DNA of 64,000 nt, taken from NCBI GenBank assembly GCA_965243615.1, contig CBDEVO010000003.1:4278001-4342000 (forward strand), written 5' to 3'. The translations under genes were made by a program, and so were the position numbers. Below, in pieces: positions 16,059 to 24,570 of this stretch (positions are counted from its first letter, which is position 1; every line of letters starts with the position of its first letter). The stretch is from JAJEEA01 sp965243615. Its GTDB lineage: Bacteria > Acidobacteriota > Vicinamibacteria > Vicinamibacterales > UBA8438. The notes beneath the pieces are model-generated. The model made no database searches and was not told where the DNA came from. It was given only the letters and a program-made list of their open reading frames with translations.

Positions 16059-17471
16059 TCATGAGTTGCGTTGCTCGAGGAACAGCGGCAGGCCACCCTT
16101 GGCCTTCAGGGAGATCAGGGGCAGCAGCTCGACCTCGTGTCCGGGGTCCGGCCGCACCTTCCAGCGCTGACCCAGACACGCGACGATCAGCCGGATCGCC
16201 ATTTCGGCGAAGCGATCGCCGATGCACATGCGTGACCCACCCCCGTAGGGGAAGTAGGCGTACCGATGCAGGGACTCGCGGAACGCCGGAGTCCATCGGT
16301 CCGGCCGGAACTCCCGCGGATCGTCGAACCACCGCGCGTCGCGGTGCACCACGATCTGGGGCGCACTGAGGAGAGCGCCCTCCCGGATCCGGTAGCCGCC
16401 CAATTCGAAGGACTCCGCCGCCAACTGCAACGTCATGTACACCGGGGGGTACAGCCGCAAGGACTCGGTGACGATCCGGTCGGTCAGCGGAAGATTCTGC
16501 AAGTCGGCCGGCCCCGGCGGCCGCCCCTGCAGCACTTCGTCCAGCTCGCGGTGGAAACGCGTCTGAATCTCCGGGTGCGTCGCGAGCAGGTACCAGGTCC
16601 AGGCCAGGCCCATGGTGGTCGTGCCCTGCCCGGCGGAGAACATCGTCATCGCCTCGTCCCGAACCTGGCGGTCGCTCATCGCGCCGGCATCGTTACCGTC
16701 GTCGTCCACGTATCGGAGTCCGAGCAGCATCCCGAGCAGGTCGTCGCCTTCCTCGCGCGCGGCCCGGCGCGCCTCGATCAGGCCGTTCACCACGCCGTCG
16801 ATATAGGCGATGTCCCGGCGAAACCGACGTGTCATCGGTAGGGGCAGCCGGTGAACGAGACGGCGAAGTGGGCGTATATGAAAATTCGTCCGCCGAATGA
16901 ACGATGCCGCCCGCTCGCATGCCTCGCTCAGCCGCCGCGCATCTTCCTCCAGCTCGAGGCCGAACAGCGTCCTGGTAACGACCCGCCGGATGAGATCCTG
17001 CATCTCCAGGGCCATGTCAACCCTGGCCCCCGACGGCAATCGCTTCCAGCGCTCGTCATGGATCAGGGCGTATTCGACCATGGTCCTGCCGTAGCCCTCG
17101 ATTCGCCGGCGATGGAACTGCGGCTGAATGAGGCGGCGGTTGCGCAGGTGGGTGGGCTCTTCAGCGGTCGCCAACCCGTTCCCCACGATCATGCGCAGCG
17201 CTTCGAGGTTCGGGGGACGCCGCAGCATCCGGTAGTGGGTCACGAGAAGCTGCTGCACCAGGTCGGGATGGTTCACCAGGTACAGCAGCACGGGCTTCCT
17301 GGACAGGGTCGCGATGTCCCCGTAGGTGGCCGCCTCGTGTGCCAGACCGATCGGATCGCGGAGCAGCCGGAACAACTGCCCCACCACCGGACGCTCCGGG
17401 GGGCCCGGGGGTAGCCCGCTGGGCTCGATTACCGGGCGGATGTCCCTTGCAGAGATATCGGCGTCGGGCAT
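16059..17471 (-). CDS. Cytochrome P450 (copy 2)
   Basis: This 470-residue P450 is a close paralogue of the one at 13208-14632. It has the LPPGPPERPVVG hinge, the I-helix SAGQGTTTMGLAW, ESLR, and the haem loop FPYGGGSRMCIG with Cys near residue 416. All catalytic motifs are intact, so both copies should be active. Differences cluster around residues 175-215 (the F/G region and neighbours that line the access channel), which may give different substrate or position preference. It lies 178 bp upstream of the adaptor gene on the same strand. No dedicated redox partner is encoded nearby. Confidence 0.95.
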   Translation of the reverse strand: MPDADISARDIRPVIEPSGLPPGPPERPVVGQLFRLLRDPIGLAHEAATYGDIATLSRKPVLLYLVNHPDLVQQLLVTHYRMLRRPPNLEALRMIVGNGLATAEEPTHLRNRRLIQPQFHRRRIEGYGRTMVEYALIHDERWKRLPSGARVDMALEMQDLIRRVVTRTLFGLELEEDARRLSEACERAASFIRRTNFHIRPLRRLVHRLPLPMTRRFRRDIAYIDGVVNGLIEARRAAREEGDDLLGMLLGLRYVDDDGNDAGAMSDRQVRDEAMTMFSAGQGTTTMGLAWTWYLLATHPEIQTRFHRELDEVLQGRPPGPADLQNLPLTDRIVTESLRLYPPVYMTLQLAAESFELGGYRIREGALLSAPQIVVHRDARWFDDPREFRPDRWTPAFRESLHRYAYFPYGGGSRMCIGDRFAEMAIRLIVACLGQRWKVRPDPGHEVELLPLISLKAKGGLPLFLEQRNS

Positions 17472-17676
17472 TTCCGGGGCGATCTTTCGGGGCGGTCGGG
17501 TCTGGAGACGGGCGGTCGGAGCTCAGAAATGCGAGCCGCCAGCTCAACAAGATTCCAGCCACGCCGGACTCGACGCCCGGCCTTCGTTTACCGGGGCAGT
17601 CCTACGTTCCGGCGAATCCTAGCGCACCTGCGCGCGTCCTTGCGCCTCCCAGATTGGAGGGGATTCCGGTAGGGCA

Positions 17677-17781
17677 CGGCTCTTTTCCGTAGAATGCCAT
17701 CTCATTCATTTATAAGTGGTTACGCCGCCGGGCGACCGCTCTTCAGTGTGCATTGAGCAGGTACGACGCAGCCCCGCTGCC
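17677..17781. repeat. 105-bp direct repeat, copy 1
   Basis: Begins CGGCTCTTTTCCGTAGAATG and ends near CAGCCCCGCTGCC. By eye it matches 18069-18173 with three substitutions (17717, 17759, 17778) and no gaps. The two copies are separated by 287 bp. Such near identity in non-coding DNA suggests a recent duplication or two insertions of one element. Confidence 0.85.
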
Positions 17782-17846
17782 TTTCGGGTCGTCGGGCACC
17801 TGCGGATGACCCCGCGACGGGTGCCGCACGGCGCAGCCGCCGAGAT

Positions 17847-18078
17847 AAAAGAGCCGCACCCATCCAACTCTCACGCATATTCCAGGGCTAACGACGGCTT
17901 TTGCACTCTATACGAAACAACGTAAAATTAGGGTGTGCGGACGAACTATTTCCATGTTGATTGCATCAATTTCTGCTATAATGGTCCGTGCGGTGCCCGA
18001 AACGGCGTAAACATCGCGATTCCGGGCGTCGCGGCGCACCACGATTCGCGGCCGATCGGCGAGGGGTGCGGCTCTTTT
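17847..18078. mobile_element. Possible MITE-like segment bounded by 15-bp inverted repeats
   Basis: AAAAGAGCCGCACCC at 17847-17861 is the exact reverse complement of GGGTGCGGCTCTTTT at 18064-18078, enclosing 232 bp with no open frame of note. The right arm overlaps the start of direct-repeat copy 2, and a related sequence with two mismatches begins copy 1 (17672-17686). No clear target-site duplication is visible, so a non-autonomous transposon is only one reading; two nested insertions or bidirectional terminator-like sites are others. Confidence 0.4.
17957..17982 (+). promoter_or_regulatory. Possible sigma-70 promoter in the A+T-rich spacer
   Basis: A perfect TATAAT lies at 17977-17982 and TTGATT at 17957-17962, but the 14-bp spacing is shorter than the usual 17. 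No gene start follows closely; it could drive a small RNA across 17990-18180 or be chance in a locally A+T-rich patch. Confidence 0.25.
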
Positions 18079-18173
18079 CCGTAGAATGCCATCTCATTCA
18101 TTTATAAGGGGTTACGCCGCCGGGCGACCGCTCTTCAGTGTGCATTGAGCGGGTACGACGCAGCCCCGCCGCC
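18069..18173. repeat. 105-bp direct repeat, copy 2
   Basis: This is the partner of 17677-17781, with three substitutions. Its right end lies about 12 bp from the point where the transposase-like reading frame loses recognisable similarity, so the repeat may mark an insertion or deletion junction. Confidence 0.85.
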
Positions 18174-18184
18174 TTCGGGCAGCC

Positions 18185-18420
18185 GGCCCGGACGGATCGA
18201 GGGGTCGCGCAGGAAGAGGAACACGGCCGGGAACTCGGCGGCGAGATGCTAGGCGAAGCGCTTGGCGTCCTTCAACCGGGGCGGCGCGTCGATCAGCCCA
18301 CCGAGCCGGCCTCGAGACGGCCGTGGAGCGAGTCGAGAGGTCGAGGCCGTTCTCCAGACCGGCCTCGAAGCGCGGCGGCATTGTACTTTCTTGCCGCCCC
18401 GCGTCACGCCGGTCTTCGGA
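18185..18420 (-). pseudogene. Decayed fragment of an IS66-like transposase
   Basis: Reading leftward, one frame gives GRLGGLIDAPPRLKDAKRFA, a stop codon, then HLAAEFPAVFLFLRDPSI, after which similarity ends. From memory this resembles the C-terminal part of IS66-type transposases, where a segment of the form RFAKHL-x-EFP-x-VF-x-FL-x-DPSI precedes the TNWRAEQA catalytic block. That block is absent and there is an internal stop, so the fragment is non-functional. Upstream residues fit better in a second frame, suggesting a frameshift as well. The family assignment is by recollection and is moderate at best. Confidence 0.42.
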
Positions 18421-18525
18421 CCAAGGGGTGGACGGTGGACGGGCACCCGGGATCAGCTGCCGTCGCAGCGGATGAGACGCCGTCCATTCGTGCGAGAGTC
18501 CCTGCGGCGCGGATTCCTGGTGCAA

Positions 18526-20061
18526 TCACTGTCGGCCCGTAACCGACGCGCCGCCCGCGAGAGGCAACCGCTCGTCCGGCGCCGCCGCTGCGGTCCACGC
18601 GCCACCCAGGGCGCGGTGCACGGCGAGCCGGGCCATCGCCAGGTCTCTGTCCGAACCGACCATCGCCGACTCGACGTCCAGCAGCGTACGCGAGGCGTCG
18701 AGGAACGCTGCGTAGCCTCCCAGGCCGGAGGCATAGCGCTCGGACCGGAGCGCCAACGACGACTGCGCTTCCGCGTGCCGGGCGGCAAGCAGATCGCGAC
18801 GCCGGCCCTCGTTCCGCAGGGTAATCAGCGCCGTTTCCACCTCGCTGACCGCGGTCACCACCGTCCGGCCATAGGCTGCGGCCAGCTCGTCGAGGCGCGA
18901 TTGCGCCAATGCGACCTCGCCGCCGAGCCGGCCGCCGTCGAACACGGGCGCAAGCAGGTTGGCGGCCAGGTTGGAGAACCATTGCCGGACATTGAAGAGC
19001 CCGCCCACGTCGGTGGTCTGCAGCCCGATCGTTCCGGCAAAGGAGAGCGACGGCAGCAGGGCGGCCCGGCGTACTTCGACGTGGTGGCCGGCTTCGACCA
19101 ATCGGTGGCGTGCGGCCAGCACGTCGGGCCGCTGCTGCAGCAACCGGGCCGGAACGCCGACCGGCAGATCGCCGTCGGCCGGCCCCGGCGCGAGCGCCTC
19201 CGGCAGAACCGCCGCCACGTCTTCGCGGTAGCCGCCCATCAGTATGGCCAGGCGTCCCTCCGCCGCGGCCAGTTGCGTGGCGAGGCGCGGCAGACCGGCC
19301 TGCATGTCTCGCAGGGCCTCGCGCACCAGTTGGAGCTCCAGCGAGTCGGCCAGTCCGCGGTCGTAGCGCGACTCGGCGAGCCGTTCGCGCTCCAGCAGCA
19401 CGGCTGCCATCTCATCGCCGATGACGATCTGCCGCCGAAGCGTGACGATGTCGAAGTACGCGGTGATCGTCTCGGCCAGGATTCCGATGCGCACCGTGTG
19501 TGCGTCCGCCTCCGAGGCGAGCAGCGAGGACCCGGCCGCGAGCGAGGCGTGGCGGTTGCGTCCCCAGAAATCGAGCTCGTAGGCGAAGTTCGCGCTGAGC
19601 GCATAGGTGGTCAGCCCGAGCCGATCGGGCAGCGCGAGGCCGTCGCCTGCACCCGCGAGCAGGCGATCCAGTCCCAACTCCTGGAGTTGCGCGCCGAAAC
19701 CGGCGTTGATGGGCATGTCGAACGTGTCGAGGTGTGCGCCGAGGCTGACGACGGGCAGGATGGCTGCCCCCGCCAGGTGGGCCCCCGTCCGCGCCTGCTG
19801 GAGCCTCGCGACCGCGGCGGCCATGTCGAAGTTGGAGGCGATTACGGTTTCGACGACTTCGTCGAGAACCGGGTCGCCGAACGCGCGCCACCACTCCAGC
19901 GGCGCGTGGGAACCGTCCGCAGCGCTCCCGACGAACGCCGCCGGCAGCTCGGCCACGGGCAGGGCGACCGGTTCCGGCGGCTCGGGCCCAGGGTTCATTG
20001 CACAGGCCGCACAAAGGCAGGTCAGCGCCGCGGCAGGGATTCGTCGCGAAATGGTCGGCAC
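18526..20061 (-). CDS. Outer-membrane efflux lipoprotein (TolC/NodT-like)
   Basis: The 511-residue protein starts with a lipoprotein signal ending LTCLCAAC, so the mature protein is probably lipid-anchored at Cys. It contains two OEP repeats of long alpha-helices (about residues 50-260 and 270-490), with the typical motifs YELDFWGRNRHASLAA, LLQQRPDVLAARHRLVEA and LLPSLSFAGTIGLQT. This is the RND outer-membrane factor. The start codon is GTG at 20061. It lies on the same strand as the adaptor and P450 genes but is separated from them by the repeat scar, and is divergent from the PAPS synthetase gene. It probably completes the tripartite exporter with 7427-10573 and 14636-15880. Confidence 0.93.
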   Translation of the reverse strand: MPTISRRIPAAALTCLCAACAMNPGPEPPEPVALPVAELPAAFVGSAADGSHAPLEWWRAFGDPVLDEVVETVIASNFDMAAAVARLQQARTGAHLAGAAILPVVSLGAHLDTFDMPINAGFGAQLQELGLDRLLAGAGDGLALPDRLGLTTYALSANFAYELDFWGRNRHASLAAGSSLLASEADAHTVRIGILAETITAYFDIVTLRRQIVIGDEMAAVLLERERLAESRYDRGLADSLELQLVREALRDMQAGLPRLATQLAAAEGRLAILMGGYREDVAAVLPEALAPGPADGDLPVGVPARLLQQRPDVLAARHRLVEAGHHVEVRRAALLPSLSFAGTIGLQTTDVGGLFNVRQWFSNLAANLLAPVFDGGRLGGEVALAQSRLDELAAAYGRTVVTAVSEVETALITLRNEGRRRDLLAARHAEAQSSLALRSERYASGLGGYAAFLDASRTLLDVESAMVGSDRDLAMARLAVHRALGGAWTAAAAPDERLPLAGGASVTGRQ

Positions 20062-20397
20062 GGGACACCCACGACCGTACTATCGGTCCGTCCGGTTCAC
20101 CTACGGTATTCGACACAAGTCGCCGACTGCACCCGAGGGCAGCCCGTCCGCCCGGTCGACACCCTCGGGGCACGGGCATGGCGTGCCCGTGGACCCGTGG
20201 GCTCGGCGCACGGCCGTCGGACGACCGGACCTCGAGGCCGGCGAGTGCGCCCTCACTCACACGTGCCGGCGGCGATCCGCACCCGGTCCGCTCGCGGGCG
20301 ACAGCCATTGCCGGACAGTGGCGCAACCGTTCATGATAGCCTGTGGCGCCCCCGCCTTCCCGCTCACCGTCAACAGCGAGAACCAGGAGAACCAGCC
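20062..20397. other. Divergent intergenic region (efflux factor / PAPS synthetase)
   Basis: This 336-bp gap contains no gene. A perfect hairpin CACGGGCA-tggcg-TGCCCGTG lies at 20171-20191. A weak TGATAGCCT-type -10 for the PAPS synthetase is near 20334-20342. The ribosome-binding site AGGAGA sits about eight bases before the TTG start at 20398. Confidence 0.5.
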
Positions 20398-22122
20398 TTG
20401 GCCAACCATCTCATCCCGCCGCATGGCGGAAAGCTCGTGAACCTGATCGTGGACGAGGACCGCGCCGCCGCGCTCAAGGACGAATCGCGCGACTGGCCAT
20501 CGCACGATCTCACGCCCCGCCAGTTGTGCGATCTGGAGCTGCTGCTGGGCGGTGGCTTCTCTCCGCTAACCGGGTTCATGGCTCGGGACGATTACGAGCG
20601 CGTGTGCGCGGAGATGCGCCTCGCCGACGGCACGCTCTGGCCGCTGCCGATCACGCTGGACGTTTCCGAAGCGCTGGCCTCGACGCTCGCGCCCGGAGCG
20701 AGCCTGGCGCTGCGCGATCCCGAGGGCGTCATGGTGGCGGCGCTGCAGGTCGAGGACGTCTGGCGGCCAGACCTGCGGGCCGAGGCGGAGGTGGTCTTCG
20801 GCTCCACGAACCCGGAGCACCCGGCGGTGGCGCATCTCCTCGAGCGGACGCAGCCGTGCTACGTCGGCGGCACGCTGACCGGCGTGCGGCCCGTGGCGCA
20901 CTACGACTACCGGCTGCTGCGGCACTCGCCGCGGGAGCTGCGGGCCGAGTTCGCCAAGCTGGGGTGGATGCGCGTCGTGGCGTTCCAGACGCGCAACCCG
21001 ATGCACCGGGCGCATCAGGAGCTGACGCTGCGCGCTGCGAAGGAGGTCGAAGCCAACCTGTTGATTCATCCCGTGGTCGGCATGACGAAGCCCGGCGATG
21101 TCGACCACTACACGCGCGTTCGCTGTTATCAGGCGCTGCTGCCCCGCTATCCGAGCCAGACGGCGCTGCTGTCGCTCCTGCCGCTCGCGATGCGGATGGG
21201 CGGCCCTCGCGAGGCGGTGTGGCACGCGATCATCCGCAAGAACTACGGCTGCACCCATCTCATCGTCGGCCGCGACCACGCCGGACCGGGCAGCGACTCG
21301 GCGGGCACGCCGTTCTACGGTCCGTACGACGCCCAGGAGCTGCTGCGCCGGCACGAAGCCGAGCTCGGCGTCACGATGGTGCCGTTCCGGATGATGGTCT
21401 ACGTCGAGGCCAGCGACTCGTATGCACCCGTGGACGAGGTCCCCGAGGGGACCCGCACGCTGAGTCTGTCGGGCACGGAGCTGCGCAAGCGGCTGGCCGA
21501 GAGCAGGGACATCCCGGGGTGGTTCACGTTCCTTGAGGTCGCGAAGGAGCTGCGGCGGAGCCACCCGCCGCGGCACAAACAGGGGTTCACCGTCTTCTTC
21601 ACCGGCCTGTCCGGATCGGGCAAGTCGACCATCGCCAACGTGCTGCTCGTCAAGTTCCTCGAGATGGGGGGACGGCCCGTGACGTTGCTCGACGGCGATA
21701 TCGTCCGCAAGCACCTGTCGAGCGAACTCGGCTTCTCGAAGGAGCATCGCGACATCAACATCCGGCGCATCGGTTACGTGGCCTCGGAGATCACCAAGAA
21801 CGGCGGCATCGCCATCTGCGCCCCGATCGCGCCGTACGACGCCGTTCGCAAGGACGTCCGCTCGTTGGTGCAACCGCTGGGGGGGTTCGTCCTGGTGCAC
21901 GTGGCGACGCCCCTCGAGGTGTGCGAGCAGCGCGACCGCAAGGGGCTGTACGCCAAGGCGCGCGCGGGTATCATCAAGGGGTTCACGGGCATCTCGGACC
22001 CCTACGAGGAGCCGGATGACGCCGACCTCGCCATCGACACGACGCGGCTGACGGCCGAGGAGGCGGCGCAGCAGATTGTGCTGCACCTCGAGAAGGAAGG
22101 ATACGTCGCCGGGGACATCTGA
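20398..22122 (+). CDS. sat/cysC: Bifunctional sulfate adenylyltransferase / adenylylsulfate kinase (PAPS synthetase)
   Basis: The 574-residue fusion makes PAPS from sulfate and two ATP. Residues 1-390 are ATP sulfurylase: QTRNPMHRAHQELT contains the HxxH nucleotide-binding motif and GRDHAGPGSDS is also conserved. Residues 395-574 are APS kinase, with P-loop GLSGSGKST and LLDGDIVRKHLSSELGFS. TTG at 20398 is chosen because AGGAGA stands about eight bases upstream and the protein then starts ANHLIPPHGG, typical for this enzyme; the frame stays open far upstream without homology. It converges, with a 9-bp gap, on a probable sulfate transporter, and lies in the same locus as a PAPS-using sulfotransferase. 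It could serve either assimilation or sulfation. Confidence 0.95.
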   Translation: MANHLIPPHGGKLVNLIVDEDRAAALKDESRDWPSHDLTPRQLCDLELLLGGGFSPLTGFMARDDYERVCAEMRLADGTLWPLPITLDVSEALASTLAPGASLALRDPEGVMVAALQVEDVWRPDLRAEAEVVFGSTNPEHPAVAHLLERTQPCYVGGTLTGVRPVAHYDYRLLRHSPRELRAEFAKLGWMRVVAFQTRNPMHRAHQELTLRAAKEVEANLLIHPVVGMTKPGDVDHYTRVRCYQALLPRYPSQTALLSLLPLAMRMGGPREAVWHAIIRKNYGCTHLIVGRDHAGPGSDSAGTPFYGPYDAQELLRRHEAELGVTMVPFRMMVYVEASDSYAPVDEVPEGTRTLSLSGTELRKRLAESRDIPGWFTFLEVAKELRRSHPPRHKQGFTVFFTGLSGSGKSTIANVLLVKFLEMGGRPVTLLDGDIVRKHLSSELGFSKEHRDINIRRIGYVASEITKNGGIAICAPIAPYDAVRKDVRSLVQPLGGFVLVHVATPLEVCEQRDRKGLYAKARAGIIKGFTGISDPYEEPDDADLAIDTTRLTAEEAAQQIVLHLEKEGYVAGDI

Positions 22123-22131
22123 GGGGGCGTC

Positions 22132-23904
22132 TCAGCGCATCGGCCCGATGAGGGGCACGAGCACCACCGCGCCGACGACCACGAGCACGGTCAGCGGGAG
22201 CCCGAGCCGCACGTAGTCGCGGAGGCGGTACCCGCCCGGTCCGTACACCATGATGTTGGTCTGATACGCCATCGGGGTCAGGAAGGACGCCGAGGCGGCG
22301 ACCGCGACGGCGATCGCGAACGGCCGCGGCTCGAGCCCCAGGCCGGCCGCGGTCGACATCGCGATGGGAAACATGAGCACCGCCGCCGCGTTGTTGGTCA
22401 TGATGTTGCCGAGGCCCACCGTCGCCAGCACGACGCCCAGGAGTGCGCCGGCCGATCCCCAGGCGCCCAGGGTCGCCACCAGCAACTGCGCGCCCGCCGC
22501 CGCAAGCCCCGACGCCTCGAGCGCCGCCGCGAGGCCGAACGCACCGGCGATGACCACGATGACGTCGAGGTTCACCGCCTGACGGGCTTCCACCGGGGTG
22601 AGCACCCCGGCCGCGACGAGTCCGAACGCCCCGAGCAGCGCGGCGCTCAGGATCGGCAGCACCCCGGTTGCCGCGGCCAGCACCATCGCCGCGACGACGC
22701 CGAGCACCAGCGGCGTCTGCCGGGTGGCGACGGGGGTGACGGCGCCGATTCGCGACACGAGCAGGAAGGCGCTGCGGTCTCGCCAGCGGGTTTCGAAGTC
22801 TCGCCCGGCGAGGACGAGCAACGTGTCGCCCATCCGGAGCTCGACGCCCCCGAGCTGATCGCGCACGCGGCGCCCCGCGCGGTGAATCGCCAGCACCGCG
22901 CCCTGGTACTGCCCCCGGAACCCGACCTCCTTGAGGGTGCGGCCCACGAGCGGGGAACCCGGGCCGAGGACCGCCTCGAAGAAGACCTGGCGCGCGGCGT
23001 CGAAGACCGCGACGTGCTTCTGCTCGCTCGAGACCAGTCCCGCCGTCGCCTGCAGGTCGAGGACTTCGCCGGCCCGGCCGACGAACGTCAGACCGTCGCC
23101 GCCGTGGAGCACCGCCCGCGGCGGCACCGGCGCGATCGTCTCGTCGGGCCGCCTGATTTCGACCAGGAAGACCCCCTCGAGGTTGCGCAGGCCGCCCTCC
23201 TCGACCGTGCGCCCCGCGAGCGGGCCGTCGCGCTCGACCGTCATCCTCACCACGAACTCGCGCGTGTCGGTCGTCAGGTCATCCCGCGCGGCGCGGCGCT
23301 CGGGCAGCAGGACCGGGGCCAGGACGAGGATGGCGAGCACCCCCAGCCCGGCGATGGGCAGGCCGACCGGGCTCAGCTCGAACATGCGCAGCGGCGCCTC
23401 CCCCGCCTCGACGAGCAGGCCCGACACCACGAGGTTGGTTGACGTGCCGACCAGGGTCACCATCCCCCCCAGGATGGCCGCGAAGGACAGGGGCATCAGG
23501 TACCGAGACGGCGCCTGACCGCCCCGCTGCGCCCACGTCGTGACCTGGGGGACGATCATCGCCACGATCGGGGTGTTGTTCAGGAACGCCGACGCCGCCG
23601 CGGTGGGAACGAGGAGGCGGGCGAGGGTTCCGCCCGGACTGCCGCCGGCGCCGAGCGCGAGCCCGACGAAGGGCTGCAGGGCGCGCGTCTTGTCGACCGC
23701 CCGCGACACCACGAACAGCGCGGCCACGGTGATCGGGGCGGGATTGGAGAACCCCGAGAAGGCCTCGGCGGGGGTCACCACGCCGGCCACGAGGAGCGTC
23801 ACGACGGCCCCGAGCACGATGAACGACGGGGCCGCCGCGTCTCGCGCGAGCACCGCGACCATGCCGACGAGCACGACCAGCGTAACGAGCGAATCCAGGG
23901 ACAT
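22132..23904 (-). CDS. SLC13/DASS-type anion transporter with two TrkA-C domains (probable sulfate permease)
   Basis: The 590-residue membrane protein has two hydrophobic halves, about residues 1-190 and 400-590, separated by two cytoplasmic TrkA-C (RCK-C) domains (for example RTVEEGGLRNLEGVFLVEIR and RTLKEVGFRGQYQGAVLAIH). Each half has a paired motif, SAFLNNTPIVAM and NIMTNNAAAVLMFP, the family's SNT-like substrate and sodium sites. ATG at 23904 fits the first helix, though GGGAGGA is only one base away; GTG at 23934 is an alternative. Many relatives move sulfate, and the convergent PAPS synthetase gene 9 bp away supports that, but anion specificity is inferred. Confidence 0.85.
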   Translation of the reverse strand: MSLDSLVTLVVLVGMVAVLARDAAAPSFIVLGAVVTLLVAGVVTPAEAFSGFSNPAPITVAALFVVSRAVDKTRALQPFVGLALGAGGSPGGTLARLLVPTAAASAFLNNTPIVAMIVPQVTTWAQRGGQAPSRYLMPLSFAAILGGMVTLVGTSTNLVVSGLLVEAGEAPLRMFELSPVGLPIAGLGVLAILVLAPVLLPERRAARDDLTTDTREFVVRMTVERDGPLAGRTVEEGGLRNLEGVFLVEIRRPDETIAPVPPRAVLHGGDGLTFVGRAGEVLDLQATAGLVSSEQKHVAVFDAARQVFFEAVLGPGSPLVGRTLKEVGFRGQYQGAVLAIHRAGRRVRDQLGGVELRMGDTLLVLAGRDFETRWRDRSAFLLVSRIGAVTPVATRQTPLVLGVVAAMVLAAATGVLPILSAALLGAFGLVAAGVLTPVEARQAVNLDVIVVIAGAFGLAAALEASGLAAAGAQLLVATLGAWGSAGALLGVVLATVGLGNIMTNNAAAVLMFPIAMSTAAGLGLEPRPFAIAVAVAASASFLTPMAYQTNIMVYGPGGYRLRDYVRLGLPLTVLVVVGAVVLVPLIGPMR

Positions 23905-24118
23905 TCCTCCCTGCTGGCGGGGGCGGTCCTTCACCTCGTCGCCCGCCGGGCATCGCATGTCCTGGCGCGGACCGCGCCGCCTGCCAGGCCGGGACCCGGC
24001 GGGCCGCGACAGGGATCAGGCGCGGGCGTGGGGTTCCCCGTACCGTGCAGAGCCCCGCATTGTGGAACCGAGCCCTGATCGCCAGCGACGACGGGAACGC
24101 CGACCACCCGTCAAAAGA

Positions 24119-24536
24119 GCGCCGCAGAGGGACGATAAGCCGAATTCTGTACCCGGCGCCGTCCGCGAACGGACGGCGCCGGGCGGCGACCATTCCTCTA
24201 GCCCCGCCGTCGCCGGCGGGGTCGAGCAACCTACCCGGAGGCTTCGGACGGGCCGCCCTCGAGCGCCTCCCTATTCGGTCTTGCTCCGTGCGGGGTTTAG
24301 CCTGCCATCCGCCTTGCGGCGGACGCGGTGCGCTCTTACCGCACCTTTTCACCCTTACCGCGCGACCGAACGACGAATCGGACCGTCGCGAGGCGGTATG
24401 TTTTCTGTGCCACTTTCCTTCAGGTCACCCTGACCGGGGATTACCCGGCGCACTGCCCTCCGGAGTTCGGACTTTCCTCCCCACCCGATGCCCTGAAAGG
24501 CACCGCGTGCAGCGGTCGCCTGTCCCTCTGCGGCGC
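24119..24536 (-). ncRNA. rnpB: RNase P RNA, bacterial class A
   Basis: Reading leftward, the RNA begins with GCGCCGCAGAGGGAC, which pairs perfectly with GTCCCTCTGCGGCGC at the 3' end to form helix P1. The conserved core elements are GAGGAAAGTCCGAACTCC near the 5' end, the GGCAG and GGTAA region, AAGGGTGAAAAGGTGCGGTAAGAG (shortened here as AAGGGTGAAAAGG), GGCAGGCTAAACCC, and ACAGAATTCGGCTTAT at the 3' end. P1 is followed by TTTT, resembling a terminator. The RNA cleaves tRNA 5' leaders with RnpA. The end points are set from P1 and may be off by a few bases. Confidence 0.96.
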
Positions 24537-24570
24537 GTGGATCCTCGTGTCTTCGCTCGACATCCTCCCC

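Larger units (their letters stand above)
17472..18525. other. Repeat-rich, gene-poor scar upstream of P450 copy 2
   Basis: About 1 kb without an intact gene, noticeably richer in A+T around 17860-18000 than the flanking DNA. It contains a pair of 105-bp direct repeats, a 15-bp inverted-repeat pair, a perfect TATAAT hexamer, and a decayed transposase fragment, each listed separately. The promoter for the P450-adaptor operon is presumably at its left end (17480-17640), but no clear site is seen there. Confidence 0.6.

Noticed and set aside
17677..18173. Direct repeats considered as a CRISPR array
   Set aside because: Only two copies, 105 bp each and 287 bp apart; no short regular repeat-spacer pattern and no cas genes.
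18112..18525. 137-codon minus-strand frame across the scar
   Set aside because: It combines repeat sequence with an out-of-frame part of the transposase remnant; no coherent protein.
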